Assembly: GCA_024640745.1 (NCBI GenBank)
Contig: JAHEEL010000110.1
Location: forward strand, 1 to 7,682
From: Actinomycetes bacterium
GTDB taxonomy: Bacteria; Actinomycetota; Acidimicrobiia; Spongiisociales; UBA5794
Direction: 5' to 3'
DNA length: 7,682 bases
Each line of letters begins with the position of its first letter. Position 1 is the stretch's first letter. Under the pieces are notes generated by a model that was not told the DNA's origin, made no database searches, and saw only the letters and a list, made by a program, of their open reading frames with translations. Made by a program: the position numbers and the translations under genes. Positions 1-5,881 of the stretch are shown piece by piece.

Positions 1-149
1 GGACCGGCGACAGCGAGTTCACGATTGCTGCGGGCGAGTCGACGGCGATTCGGCCCGGAGTGGAGCACTCGATGGAGAACGCATCAACGACCGAGCGCCT
101 CGACGTCGTCGAGATCACCGTCGAGCTCGAGACGGAAGCGCATCGATGA
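1..149 (+). CDS. Cupin-domain protein, C-terminal fragment
   Basis: This is the 3' end of a gene whose start lies left of the window; the first whole codon begins at base 3 and the stop TGA is at 147-149, giving 48 visible residues. The fragment reads like the last strands of a small cupin barrel: a Gly-Asp-x-Glu-Phe turn, a Gly-Glu step, then the cupin motif 2 pattern IRPGVEHSMEN (visible residues 16-26), whose His is normally a metal ligand, and a final strand LDVVEITVELE. Cupins of this size range from sugar isomerases to dioxygenases and sensors, so the fragment supports the fold but no specific reaction. The stop overlaps the next start as ATGA (146-149), so the two genes are probably translationally coupled. 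The frame keeps actinobacterial-style codon use to its end. Confidence 0.72.
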   Translation, partial: TGDSEFTIAAGESTAIRPGVEHSMENASTTERLDVVEITVELETEAHR

Positions 150-496
150 CCATCGCAATCGTCGGCGCGGTGATCGCTTTGATCGTGGTCCTTGCACTGC
201 TGTCCCGCATGCAGAGCAATCGGAAGAAGGAAGCCATGGCGGATCTCCAGCGAGAGATCGACCAAACGCACACGCCGAGCATCCTCGAGCTCGTAAACCT
301 GGAGATCGAGGATGCGGGCATCGGCAGCCTGCCGGGCGCCGAGGGCATCGATCCAACGGTCTTGCTCAAGGTGTGGAAGAGAGATGGGGCCGGCTGCCCG
401 AGCGGCCAGGGCGAGTTCCACGTCACCGAAGACATCGAACCCTCCGACGCCACCGCCGACGACGTCACCTTTGACTGTGGCCGGGAAGCGGAGTAA
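146..496 (+). CDS. Small single-pass membrane protein, unknown function
   Basis: A 116-residue protein I do not recognise. Residues 2-20 form one hydrophobic helix (TIAIVGAVIALIVVLALLS), followed by a basic stretch (RMQSNRKK, 21-28). By the positive-inside rule this places the C-terminal domain in the cytoplasm. The rest is acidic and soluble, with a likely amphipathic segment at about 30-55 and two cysteines (C84, C111) that flank a short strand-rich tail. No catalytic motif is visible. The start is supported by a GGAAG Shine-Dalgarno at 134-138, seven bases upstream, and by the ATGA overlap with the cupin gene, so the two are likely co-translated and functionally related. The stop TAA is at 494-496. 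It faces the peptidase gene tail to tail across 43 bases. A real gene is likely; its role is unknown. Confidence 0.68.
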   Translation: MTIAIVGAVIALIVVLALLSRMQSNRKKEAMADLQREIDQTHTPSILELVNLEIEDAGIGSLPGAEGIDPTVLLKVWKRDGAGCPSGQGEFHVTEDIEPSDATADDVTFDCGREAE

Positions 497-507
497 GGAG
501 CTACACG

Positions 508-550
508 AGAGACGCAAGACGGCGAACTCGCTCTCTTGTCTAGCGTCTCT
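508..550. terminator. Convergent stem-loop between gene ends
   Basis: The left arm 508-520 (AGAGACGCAAGAC) pairs with the right arm 538-550 (GTCTAGCGTCTCT) at 12 of 13 positions. The 17-base loop itself contains a small inverted repeat, GCGA-AC-TCGC (522-531). The structure sits between the stop of the small membrane protein gene (496) and the stop of the peptidase gene (540-542), so it could end transcription from both sides. There is no U-run after either arm, so a classical intrinsic terminator is not proven. Because the right arm is duplicated 14 bases further on (552-563), an alternative pairing exists (508/509-520 with 552-563). Confidence 0.42.
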
Positions 551-563
551 TGTCTAGCGTCTC
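532..563. repeat. 14-bp tandem direct duplication
   Basis: The unit TCTCTTGTCTAGCG occurs at 532-545 and again, identically, at 546-559, followed by a partial third copy TCTC (560-563). The unit is 14 bases long, not a multiple of three, and it covers the last codons and the stop of the peptidase gene on the minus strand. Each copy ends in the sequence that forms the right arm of the stem-loop with 508-520. It may be a slippage duplication or part of a dispersed intergenic element; other copies in the genome cannot be seen from here. Confidence 0.85.
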
Positions 564-2588
564 GCTTCTTCCGATCTGATCGATGATGAAGGCAAGCACG
601 AACGCCTCGTCGCGCCACACGTCGTAGCGGCCGGAGCGAGCGAAGTGCCCGGCGCCCATCTCCGTCTTGAGCAGGACCGGACGATCTCCCATCGCCGATG
701 TTCGCAATCTGGCCGCCCATTTCGCCGGCTCCCAGTACTGCACACGCGGATCGTTGAGCCCGGCTGTGATCAACAGGGCTGGATAGGTGGCGGATCTGAT
801 GTTCTCGTACGGCGTGTAGGCGCGCATCCACGCGTACTCGTCGGCGATCGTCGGATTGCCCCATTCTTCCCATTCCACGACCGTCAGCGGCAGCGTCTCG
901 TCGAGCATCGTGTTCACGACGTCGACGAACGGCACTTCGGCGACGGCAGCCCGGAATCGTTCCGGATCGAGGTTCACGGAAGCGCCAACGGTGAGACCGC
1001 CCGCACTGGCACCGCGGACCGCTACCCGTTTCGGGTCTCCGTAACCGGCACCGGTGAGATGATCGGCCACATCGAGCACATCGGTGAACGTGTGCATCTT
1101 GTGAGCGAGCTTTCCGTCCTCATACCACGACTTGCCCATCTCACCCCCGCCCCGCACGTGGGCGATCGCGTAGACGATGCCTCGGTCGAGAAGACTCAGG
1201 AGAGGAATCGAGAACCGAACCGGCATCGAGATCTCGTACGCCCCGTAGGCGTACACGAGCAAGGGTGCGCTCCCGTCGATCGGCGTGTTCGTGCCGTGAA
1301 CGATCGATATCGGTATCCGTGCGCCGTCACGGGAGGTCGCCCACTCGCGAGCAGCGGCGTAGTCGGAGGGCTCGTAGCCGCCGAGGACCGGGAGCTGCTT
1401 CAGCAAGGTGCGTTTCCCCGTTGGCAGGTCGTGATCGATCACCGACGGCGGAGTGACCGGTGATTGGAATCCGTACCGCAGCGCTCTCGTGTCGAACTCG
1501 TAGTTCGCATCCGGCGTCACGTCATAGACGACCTCGTCGAATGTGAGATACGAAGCCGACTCGTCGTTGGGGTCGACGATCAGGATCGACGGCAACCCGT
1601 CGTAGCGACCCCAAACCACAACGTGATCTTCGAAGCACGAGGGGCGGTCCAGCTTCGAACCTGCGGTGTGCGGGACAACCTCAACGACGTCGCCGCCGTC
1701 CACGGGTCGGCGGACAAGACGCCCATCCACAGCGCCGTCGTTCGTGACGATCCAGAACTCGCCGTTGCGGTGGTCGACGGCGTACTGCACGCCTTCGACT
1801 CGTGGGAGGATCCGGATGGGCTCGACCTCGGGATCATCAGCAGGTATGTACTGCACGTCGCGCGTGACCGCGGACTCTGCACTGATCAGGATGAGCGCTC
1901 CGCTCCGAGACCGTCGGACGGAGAGGTAGTAGCGTTCGTCGTCTTCCTGATACACCAGCGCATCGACCGATGGGTCCGTCCCGAGATGGTGTCTCCAGAC
2001 CTGCCAGGGCCGCATCACGGCATCGGTAACCGTGTAGAAGTAGTGCAGCGAATCCGAAGCCCAGGCGGCGCCGTACGACGTGTTCGGGATCTCGTCGGGA
2101 AGGTCGGTGAGTCCGAAGGCGTCGCGGAACCGTGTTGTGTAGCGCTCACCACCATCCGTGTCGGCGCTGTAGCCGATGATCTCGGCGTTCGGGGACACCG
2201 AGAAGTTCGCGAGGCGAAAGTAGTCATGCCCCTCCGCCGCCTGGTTCTCATCGAGCAGAACCGTCTCCTCTCCGTCCGCTCCGCCGGCCATCCGCACCCA
2301 GATGCGGTACGGGCGGCCTTCCTCGGTTCTCGTTGAGTACCAGTAGTCACCGCGCTTGGCGGGAACAGCCAGGTCGGTCTCCTGCGTTCGGTCCTTGATC
2401 TCCTCGAAGATCTCCTCTCGCAGCCCCGTGAGATGGTCGGTCATCGCGTCGGTGTAGGCATTCTCAGCTTCGAGATACGCGATCACCGCGGGATCGTCGC
2501 GGTCCTGCATCCAGGAGTAGTCGTCGGTCGCCGTCTCACCGTGGAGGACGCGCTCCGTCGGCCGGCGTTCTGCGATTGGTGGCTCCAT
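540..2588 (-). CDS. ptrB: Oligopeptidase B (S9A serine peptidase)
   Basis: A 682-residue cytosolic serine peptidase that cleaves short peptides after Arg or Lys; E. coli OpdB/PtrB has 686. The N-terminal part (about 1-70) and C-terminal part (about 410-682) form the alpha/beta-hydrolase, with the beta-propeller gate between them. Visible landmarks are HGETATDDYSWM near the N-terminus, VRGGGEMGKSWYEDGK before the nucleophile, GASAGG with Ser528, LNDPRV with Asp613 and GAGHF with His648. All three triad positions sit four residues below the E. coli numbering (532, 617, 652), so there are few or no net indels between them. Glu572 and Glu574 in VEWEEWGNP match the Salmonella Glu576/Glu578 that define basic P1 specificity. 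I chose the ATG at 2588 because homology begins there; the same frame is open for 33 more codons to 2687 without family-like sequence. The C-terminal tail (about SETLDKRR) is encoded by the 14-bp duplication, which also supplies the TAG stop. Confidence 0.95.
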   Translation of the reverse strand: MEPPIAERRPTERVLHGETATDDYSWMQDRDDPAVIAYLEAENAYTDAMTDHLTGLREEIFEEIKDRTQETDLAVPAKRGDYWYSTRTEEGRPYRIWVRMAGGADGEETVLLDENQAAEGHDYFRLANFSVSPNAEIIGYSADTDGGERYTTRFRDAFGLTDLPDEIPNTSYGAAWASDSLHYFYTVTDAVMRPWQVWRHHLGTDPSVDALVYQEDDERYYLSVRRSRSGALILISAESAVTRDVQYIPADDPEVEPIRILPRVEGVQYAVDHRNGEFWIVTNDGAVDGRLVRRPVDGGDVVEVVPHTAGSKLDRPSCFEDHVVVWGRYDGLPSILIVDPNDESASYLTFDEVVYDVTPDANYEFDTRALRYGFQSPVTPPSVIDHDLPTGKRTLLKQLPVLGGYEPSDYAAAREWATSRDGARIPISIVHGTNTPIDGSAPLLVYAYGAYEISMPVRFSIPLLSLLDRGIVYAIAHVRGGGEMGKSWYEDGKLAHKMHTFTDVLDVADHLTGAGYGDPKRVAVRGASAGGLTVGASVNLDPERFRAAVAEVPFVDVVNTMLDETLPLTVVEWEEWGNPTIADEYAWMRAYTPYENIRSATYPALLITAGLNDPRVQYWEPAKWAARLRTSAMGDRPVLLKTEMGAGHFARSGRYDVWRDEAFVLAFIIDQIGRSETLDKRR

Positions 2589-2596
2589 AGCCCGCG

Positions 2597-2602
2597 ACCA
2601 TA
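2597..2602 (-). promoter_or_regulatory. Putative -10 box, leaderless peptidase transcript
   Basis: On the minus strand TATGGT fits the actinobacterial TAnnnT -10 pattern and ends eight bases before the ATG at 2588. No Shine-Dalgarno is visible between it and the start. This is the geometry of a leaderless transcript beginning at or a base or two before the start codon. No TTGACA-like -35 is seen at 17-18 bases. A hexamer this degenerate also occurs by chance. Confidence 0.33.
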
Positions 2603-2776
2603 CCGAACCCTCGGCGCTCCCGACCGCGTACCCTTGCTTCGCCGCGGCCAATATGGCGCAACCTGCTCGCAGAACGCAGCGGTGCAACCACCGTTCCCGT
2701 TCGATAGGCCCACGAGGCCCTCAGCGGCGGTGGTGTGGCGCGGCGCATCCCCGGGGTACGCGCGAATGATGGGCGC

Positions 2777-2782
2777 TAGCCT
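2777..2782 (+). promoter_or_regulatory. Putative -10 box of the LOG-transporter operon
   Basis: TAGCCT matches TAnnnT and ends eight bases before the ATG at 2791, the same spacing as the divergent box upstream of the peptidase. A GAAGGG run (2784-2789) lies only one base from the ATG, too close for ordinary Shine-Dalgarno use, which again favours a leaderless start. The intergenic space 2589-2790 (202 bases) is the shared divergent promoter region. Apart from a short palindrome GCCA-ATA-TGGC at 2647-2657 I see no clear operator in it. Confidence 0.33.
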
Positions 2783-2790
2783 CGAAGGGC

Positions 2791-3330
2791 ATGAACGTTG
2801 TTGCGGTGTTCGGCGCCTCGTCCCCTCGCCCCGGTGATCCCGCCTACGAGAACGGTGTTCGCTGTGGCCGGCTGCTCGCCAAGGCAGGATATGCGGTCGC
2901 CACGGGTGGCTACGCCGGGTTGATGGAGGCCGTCTCGCTCGGAGCCCGGGAAGCTGGCGGCCGTGTCATCGGAGTGACCGTCCCCGACGTCTTCCCCGAC
3001 CGCCCCGGCGGAAACGCGCACCTCACCGAGGAGACGAGATCGGCGTCACTGCTCGAACGCATCCACGAGATGGTGGATTTGTCGGTGGCCTCGATCGCGC
3101 TCCCCGGATCACTCGGCACTGCAACCGAACTCCTCGTGGCGTGGAATCTCGCCTTCGTGGCACGCTTCACTCGATCGGTGCCGAAACCCGTCATCGCGGT
3201 TGGCGAGCAGTGGCGACACCTCGTCCCGCTCCTCACCGCCGAGCTCGCAACCGACGGCTCCCTCGTGACACTCGTCGACACCGTCGATGAAGCCGTCGAT
3301 GCCGTTCCGTCGCTCCTCTCGGACCGATGA
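2791..3330 (+). CDS. LOG/SLOG-family Rossmann protein
   Basis: A 179-residue single-domain protein of the LOG (lysine-decarboxylase-like, SLOG) family. Characterised members hydrolyse nucleoside 5'-monophosphates such as cytokinin ribotides to free base and ribose 5-phosphate; others bind nucleotides or related ligands. Visible motifs are VFGAS (6-10) at the first Rossmann strand, TGGYAGLMEAVSLGA (38-52), the Arg position of LOG enzymes in LLERIHEM (R90) and the signature PGSLGTATE (105-113) with the conserved Glu113. Two departures from the usual enzyme are the second Gly of PGGxGTxxE, replaced by Ser107, and an Ile (91) where LOGs have Lys after the Arg. Length is normal for the family. The start is the first ATG in a frame that begins directly with the Rossmann strand. 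Its stop overlaps the ATPase start as ATGA (3327-3330), making it the first gene of the osmoprotectant operon. Fold assignment is strong; substrate is unknown. Confidence 0.88.
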   Translation: MNVVAVFGASSPRPGDPAYENGVRCGRLLAKAGYAVATGGYAGLMEAVSLGAREAGGRVIGVTVPDVFPDRPGGNAHLTEETRSASLLERIHEMVDLSVASIALPGSLGTATELLVAWNLAFVARFTRSVPKPVIAVGEQWRHLVPLLTAELATDGSLVTLVDTVDEAVDAVPSLLSDR

Positions 3331-4415
3331 TCGACCTCGAGGACCTCACCAAGGCATTCCCGGGAGCGGAGACGCCCGCCGTCGACCGGCTCAACCTCCA
3401 CATCGACGCCGGAGAAATCGTCGTGTTCGTCGGACCCTCGGGGTGTGGCAAGACGACAACGCTCAAGATGATCAACCGCTTGATCGAACCGACATCGGGA
3501 ACCATTTCGATCGAGGGCCGCAACGTCGAGTCGGTGCCCGTCCACGAACTGCGACGGCGGATCGGCTATGTGATTCAGCAGATCGGCCTCTTTCCCCATC
3601 GCACGATTCGGCAGAACATCGCGACGGTGCCGGGCCTGCTCGATTGGGACAAGGCACGAATCAACGAGCGGGTCGACGAACTCACCGACCTCGTGGCCCT
3701 CGACCCCGAAATGCTCGATCGCTACCCGGCGGAGCTCTCGGGCGGACAGCGCCAACGCGTCGGCGTGGCCCGAGCACTCGCCGCCGACCCGCCGGTGATG
3801 CTCATGGACGAGCCGTTCGGAGCGGTCGATCCGATCGTGCGTGCGCACCTCCAGGATGAGCTTCTGTCCCTGCAACAGCGCCTCCACAAGACCATCGCGC
3901 TTGTAACCCACGACATCGACGAAGCGATCAAGCTCGGGGACCGCGTGGCGATCCTGAGCGAGGGTGGCCATCTCGAGCAGTACGGATCTCCGGCCGAGAT
4001 CCTGCGCGAACCGGCAAACCCCTTCGTCGCCGACTTTCTCGGCACCGACCGGGGCATCAAACGACTCTCGCTCATCCCAATCTCAGACCTCGACCTCGAG
4101 GCCGGGCCCGTCGTCGATCGCTCCGCTTCCCATGCCGAAGCGGTAGCCACAGCGCTCGAGTACGGAACGGACTGGGTTGCCGTCGGCGACGATTCGCTGG
4201 TGGAGGGTTGGACTCGCGTCGCCGAGATCCCGGCCGGAGGCGTTGCCACCACCGACGTCCAACCGTTCCTCACACGACTCACCCGCAATGCCTCGCTGAA
4301 AGAGGCGCTCGATGCGATTGTTTCGTCCCACACGTCAGTCGCCGCCGTCTTCGACGAAGAGCGCCTCGTGGGTATGGTCACGGCGGCCGCCGTCAGTCGC
4401 GAGATCGTCCAGTGA
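3327..4415 (+). CDS. opuCA: Osmoprotectant ABC importer ATPase with CBS-like tail
   Basis: The 362-residue ATP-hydrolysing subunit of a glycine betaine/carnitine/choline-type importer, acting as a dimer on the inner face of the membrane. The nucleotide-binding domain (1-240) is complete: Walker A GPSGCGKTT (36-44), Q-loop Gln84 in YVIQQIGLFPH, signature LSGGQRQR (137-144), Walker B VMLMDE (157-162), D-loop Asp168 and switch His195 in THD. The MINRLIEPTSG segment is characteristic of the OpuCA/ProV branch. Residues about 260-362 are CBS-like; the second repeat is recognisable (ASLKEALDAIVSSHTSVAAVFDEERLVGMVT is its span, 322-352), while the first is degenerate. CBS pairs in this family can sense ionic strength or nucleotides. 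The protein ends right after the second repeat, without the acidic tail known from Lactococcus OpuA. The start ATG overlaps the upstream stop, has no clear Shine-Dalgarno, and is probably reached by coupling; the stop overlaps the permease start as GTGA. Confidence 0.93.
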   Translation: MIDLEDLTKAFPGAETPAVDRLNLHIDAGEIVVFVGPSGCGKTTTLKMINRLIEPTSGTISIEGRNVESVPVHELRRRIGYVIQQIGLFPHRTIRQNIATVPGLLDWDKARINERVDELTDLVALDPEMLDRYPAELSGGQRQRVGVARALAADPPVMLMDEPFGAVDPIVRAHLQDELLSLQQRLHKTIALVTHDIDEAIKLGDRVAILSEGGHLEQYGSPAEILREPANPFVADFLGTDRGIKRLSLIPISDLDLEAGPVVDRSASHAEAVATALEYGTDWVAVGDDSLVEGWTRVAEIPAGGVATTDVQPFLTRLTRNASLKEALDAIVSSHTSVAAVFDEERLVGMVTAAAVSREIVQ

Positions 4416-5098
4416 TCCTCCTCGCCCAGGCCGCCGATGGGTTCTTCTCATGGGATTGGGTCGCCGGTCACCTCGACGACATCTGGGCTCGGACGGTGGA
4501 GCACCTCGTCCTGACCGCCGTCGCCGTGACCGTCGGCATCGTGATCAGCCTCGGGTTGTCCGTCATCGCTCTTCGCTACCGTTGGACCTACGGTCCCATC
4601 ACGTGGTTCACCGGCGTCCTCTACACGATTCCGAGCCTGGCTCTCTTCGCCTTCCTCGTCCCGATCACCGGTCTGTCGATTCTCACCGCCGAGATCGGTC
4701 TCGTTTCCTACACCTTGCTCATCCTGATTCGAAACATGGTCGCAGGAATCAACGGCGTTCCCGATGCCACCGTGGAGTCGGCTCGCGGGATGGGCTACAC
4801 CAACCGGGGCCTCTTCTTCGCAGTCGAACTCCCGTTGGCGCTGCCGGTCATCATCGCCGGCGTGCGCATCGCAGCCGTCACCACGATCGGACTCGTCACG
4901 GTCACTGCGTTGATCGGGCAGGGCGGTCTCGGCTTCTTCATTCTCCGCGGGCTCAACCTCTTCTACTCCCCCATCGGCACGACCCAGATCGTGGTCGGTA
5001 CCGTGGTGTCGGTGGTTCTGGCCGTTGCCGTCGATCTGACGTTGGTCGGAATCGAGCGGGTTGCCACACCGTGGTCACGGCGGAAGGCCACGGCATGA
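4412..5098 (+). CDS. opuCB: Osmoprotectant ABC importer permease, first subunit
   Basis: A 228-residue inner-membrane permease of the OpuCB/OpuCD (ProW-like) family. The hydrophobic segments are at about 31-54, 62-85, 92-112, 141-165 and 195-216. The cytoplasmic EAA loop that docks on the ATPase is visible at 122-141 (ESARGMGY, then VELP), as is the family motif YTIPSLALFAFLVP (71-84). The GTG at 4412 was chosen because it overlaps the ATPase stop in a GTGA junction and leaves a normal family length. The same frame is open 68 codons upstream, but that stretch lies inside the ATPase gene and reads as Arg-rich nonsense. No strong ribosome binding site precedes the GTG, consistent with coupling. 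The C-terminus (WSRRKATA) is basic and cytoplasmic. The next permease starts in the stop codon (ATGA, 5095-5098). Confidence 0.93.
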   Translation: MILLAQAADGFFSWDWVAGHLDDIWARTVEHLVLTAVAVTVGIVISLGLSVIALRYRWTYGPITWFTGVLYTIPSLALFAFLVPITGLSILTAEIGLVSYTLLILIRNMVAGINGVPDATVESARGMGYTNRGLFFAVELPLALPVIIAGVRIAAVTTIGLVTVTALIGQGGLGFFILRGLNLFYSPIGTTQIVVGTVVSVVLAVAVDLTLVGIERVATPWSRRKATA

Positions 5099-5805
5099 TC
5101 GACTTCCTCGGCGATGTCCTGGCTTGGTTCGCAAATCCAGACAACTGGACCGGGGCTTCGGGCATCCTCAACCGGCTGCGCGAGCACGTGCAGATAACGG
5201 CGGCGGCGACCGCCGCCTCAGCAGCACTGGCCATACCGCCGGCGCTCTGGCTCGCGCATCGAAGGCTCGGAGGCACCTTTGTCGTCGCCGTCGTGAACAT
5301 CGGCCGGGCGATCCCTTCGTTCGCCATCGTGGTGTTGTTCCTGCCGATCAGCATCCGCCTCGGTCTTGGTATTGGATTCTGGCCAACGTTCCTGGCCCTG
5401 CTCTTCCTTGCAGTCCCGCCGATGTTCACGAATACGTACGCCGGTGTGGCCGGCGTAGACCCGGAATTGGTCGAGGCGTCGCGGGGCATGGGCATGACCG
5501 GCAGGGAAGTGCTCGCGATGGTCGAACTCCCGATGGCGTCGCCGGTGATCCTCGCCGCTGTGCGCGTTGCGGCCGTCCAGGTCGCGGCCACCGCAACGCT
5601 CGGCGCACTCGTTGGATGGGGCGGTCTCGGAAGATTCATCGTGGACGGATTCGCCACGCAAGACAACGTCGAGGTGTTCGCCGGTGCCGTGCTCGTCGCC
5701 GGCCTGGCCATCGTCCTCGAAGTGCTTCTCGGGTGGTTCGAACGGCGCGTTGTTCCGACAACGCTGCAGTCACGCGCGGAATCTATCGAAATTGTTGTTG
5801 CGTGA
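5095..5805 (+). CDS. opuCD: Osmoprotectant ABC importer permease, second subunit
   Basis: A 236-residue paralogue of the preceding permease; the two presumably form the heterodimeric channel. Hydrophobic segments are at about 31-54, 62-83, 93-115, 147-170 and 195-215. The shared IPSFAIVV motif (73-80) and an EAA loop (127-146: EASRGMGM, then VELP) are present. The stretch LGALVGWGGLGRFI (169-182) matches the LIGQGGLGFFI stretch of the first permease. The ATG at 5095 lies in the ATGA overlap and has a good GGAAGG ribosome binding site (5082-5087, seven bases upstream) inside the previous gene. The same frame extends 261 codons upstream only as an out-of-frame shadow. In Bacillus opuC the binding protein lies between the permeases; here the permeases are adjacent and the binding protein follows. 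Which of the two corresponds to opuCB and which to opuCD is by position only. Confidence 0.92.
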   Translation: MIDFLGDVLAWFANPDNWTGASGILNRLREHVQITAAATAASAALAIPPALWLAHRRLGGTFVVAVVNIGRAIPSFAIVVLFLPISIRLGLGIGFWPTFLALLFLAVPPMFTNTYAGVAGVDPELVEASRGMGMTGREVLAMVELPMASPVILAAVRVAAVQVAATATLGALVGWGGLGRFIVDGFATQDNVEVFAGAVLVAGLAIVLEVLLGWFERRVVPTTLQSRAESIEIVVA

Positions 5806-5864
5806 GATCGCCCGAACCGTCCAGGTTGTCGGCTTGCCGTCACTAGGTTGACCGCCAATCGACA

Positions 5865-5881
5865 CATGGGAGGAACCCATG
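5865..5881 (+). promoter_or_regulatory. RBS and start codon in a hairpin
   Basis: The GGGAGG ribosome binding site (5868-5873) of the lipoprotein gene lies inside a perfect 6-bp inverted repeat, CATGGG (5865-5870) and CCCATG (5876-5881), with a 5-base loop AGGAA. The start codon is the end of the right arm, and the first three G of the Shine-Dalgarno are in the left arm. In RNA this could partly mask initiation. The 73-base gap 5806-5878 holds no terminator; a TAGGTT box at 5844-5849 could be a weak internal -10, though no good -35 stands in front of it. Confidence 0.55.

Noticed and set aside
115..873. 252-codon minus-strand open frame across the left convergent region
   Set aside because: It overlaps the peptidase 3' end and the small membrane protein antisense, reads as Arg/Ser-rich low-information sequence and matches no family. 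It matters only as the frame the peptidase would enter if one 14-bp copy were lost.
645..2336. Two long plus-strand open frames (645-1463 and 1464-2336) opposite the peptidase
   Set aside because: They are antisense shadows of the high-GC peptidase gene, rich in Arg, Val, His and Asp, without a fold pattern. The opposite strand encodes an unmistakable OpdB.
2647..2657. Short palindrome GCCA-ATA-TGGC as an operator
   Set aside because: Four-base arms are too short to stand out in 202 bases of GC-rich DNA, and no second copy is seen.
2589..2687. 33-residue N-terminal extension of the peptidase
   Set aside because: The extension has no family similarity and no convincing signal peptide; OpdB is cytosolic and its homology starts at the ATG at 2588.
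2910..3971. 353-codon minus-strand open frame over the LOG and ATPase genes
   Set aside because: It is an antisense shadow of two genes with clear catalytic motifs on the plus strand.
4208..4411. Upstream extension of the first permease
   Set aside because: It lies wholly within the ATPase coding region, reads as Arg/His-rich sequence, and the GTG at 4412 gives the normal length and a GTGA junction.
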